From Gammaproteobacteria bacterium (GTDB lineage Bacteria > Pseudomonadota > Gammaproteobacteria > UBA9214): a DNA stretch of 6,018 bases. Made by a program: the position numbers and the translations under genes. The notes below the pieces were generated by a model. The model searched no databases and was not told the origin of the DNA. It was given only the letters and a program-made list of their open reading frames with translations. The stretch covers positions 1 to 6,018 of the forward strand of contig DAOVVG010000154.1 in the NCBI GenBank assembly GCA_030632175.1. Direction: 5' to 3'. The first letter of the stretch is position 1, and each line of letters begins with the position of its first letter. Shown piece by piece: positions 5,671-6,018 of this stretch.

Positions 5671-6018
5671 TCAGCGCTTGCCATAAATTGATTCCGGGTC
5701 TTTCAACACAGGGTCGATCGTCACCCAGCGACCCTCTTCAAGCCGTTGATAAAAGCAACTGCGCCTGCCCGTATGACAGGCAATGCCGCCACATTGTTCC
5801 ACCTGCAGCACGACAACATCATTGTCACAATCGAGGCGAATCTCGCTGACTTTTTGCTGGTGACCCGATTCTTCACCCTTGTGCCAGAGTTTCTTTCTGG
5901 AACGTGACCAGTACACCACAAATCCTTGTTCAGCGGTCAGACTCAGTGCTTCACGATTCATCCATGCCATCATCAGAATCCTGCCATCGGCAGCGTCCTG
6001 TGCAATAGCAGGCACCAG
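5671..6018 (-). CDS. hisI: Phosphoribosyl-AMP cyclohydrolase HisI, 5' end cut by window
   Basis: HisI opens the adenine ring of phosphoribosyl-AMP, step 3 of histidine biosynthesis, in the cytoplasm. The fragment encodes 115 residues and starts inside the protein at LVPAIAQD. Related proteins have roughly 15 residues before this, so the GTG at 6015 is a Val codon and not the start. It shows MMAWMN (16-21), YWSRSR (36-41) and KGEESGH (47-53). The metal ligands are D63, D65 and D67 (LDCDND) with zinc-site C64, C81 (ACHTG) and C88 (SCFY). An additional Cys, C76 in EQCGG, is at a position usually hydrophobic. The end, DPVLKDPESIY, is typical. The rest of a his cluster probably lies beyond the right edge, but that is inference. 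Confidence 0.95.
   Translation of the reverse strand: MVPAIAQDAADGRILMMAWMNREALSLTAEQGFVVYWSRSRKKLWHKGEESGHQQKVSEIRLDCDNDVVVLQVEQCGGIACHTGRRSCFYQRLEEGRWVTIDPVLKDPESIYGKR

Overview
The window looks like a chromosomal segment from a flagellated, probably free-living gammaproteobacterium. The evidence is the gene order hisI-hisE-tatA-tatB-tatC, which I know from Pseudomonas and relatives, and the close resemblance of the encoded proteins to Pseudomonas or E. coli HisI, HisE, TatA, TatB and TatC. I cannot name a genus. No RNA genes, insertion sequences, CRISPR arrays or phage genes are visible.

Layout: (1) Positions 1-408, minus strand, hold the 5' part of a gene for an exported cyclophilin-type peptidyl-prolyl isomerase, cut by the window edge. 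(2) Positions 409-860 are a divergent intergenic region of 452 bp. Its right part carries a good candidate sigma-28 (FliA) promoter pointing at the next gene and a leader with three copies of a 7-bp word. (3) Positions 861-3806, plus strand, hold one large gene for a membrane-bound c-di-GMP enzyme with about six TM helices, a coiled coil, two PAS domains, GGDEF and EAL. (4) Positions 3803-6018, minus strand, hold a tight five-gene run, hisI (5' end cut off), hisE, tatA, tatB and tatC. The tatC stop codon lies inside the stop region of the c-di-GMP gene, so the two convergent genes overlap by 4 bp.

How the genes work together: HisI and HisE perform steps 3 and 2 of histidine biosynthesis. TatA, TatB and TatC form the twin-arginine translocase, which exports folded proteins. 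The his-tat link is a conserved neighbourhood rather than a shared pathway. The c-di-GMP enzyme has an intact GGDEF active site, an intact inhibitory site and all the main EAL catalytic residues (as EVL). With a FliA-type promoter it would be a candidate for switching between motility and attachment.

I did not find a convincing unknown system. The most useful leads are the sigma-28 promoter, the repeated leader motif, the nested convergent stop codons and the long homopolymer runs in the cyclophilin gene.
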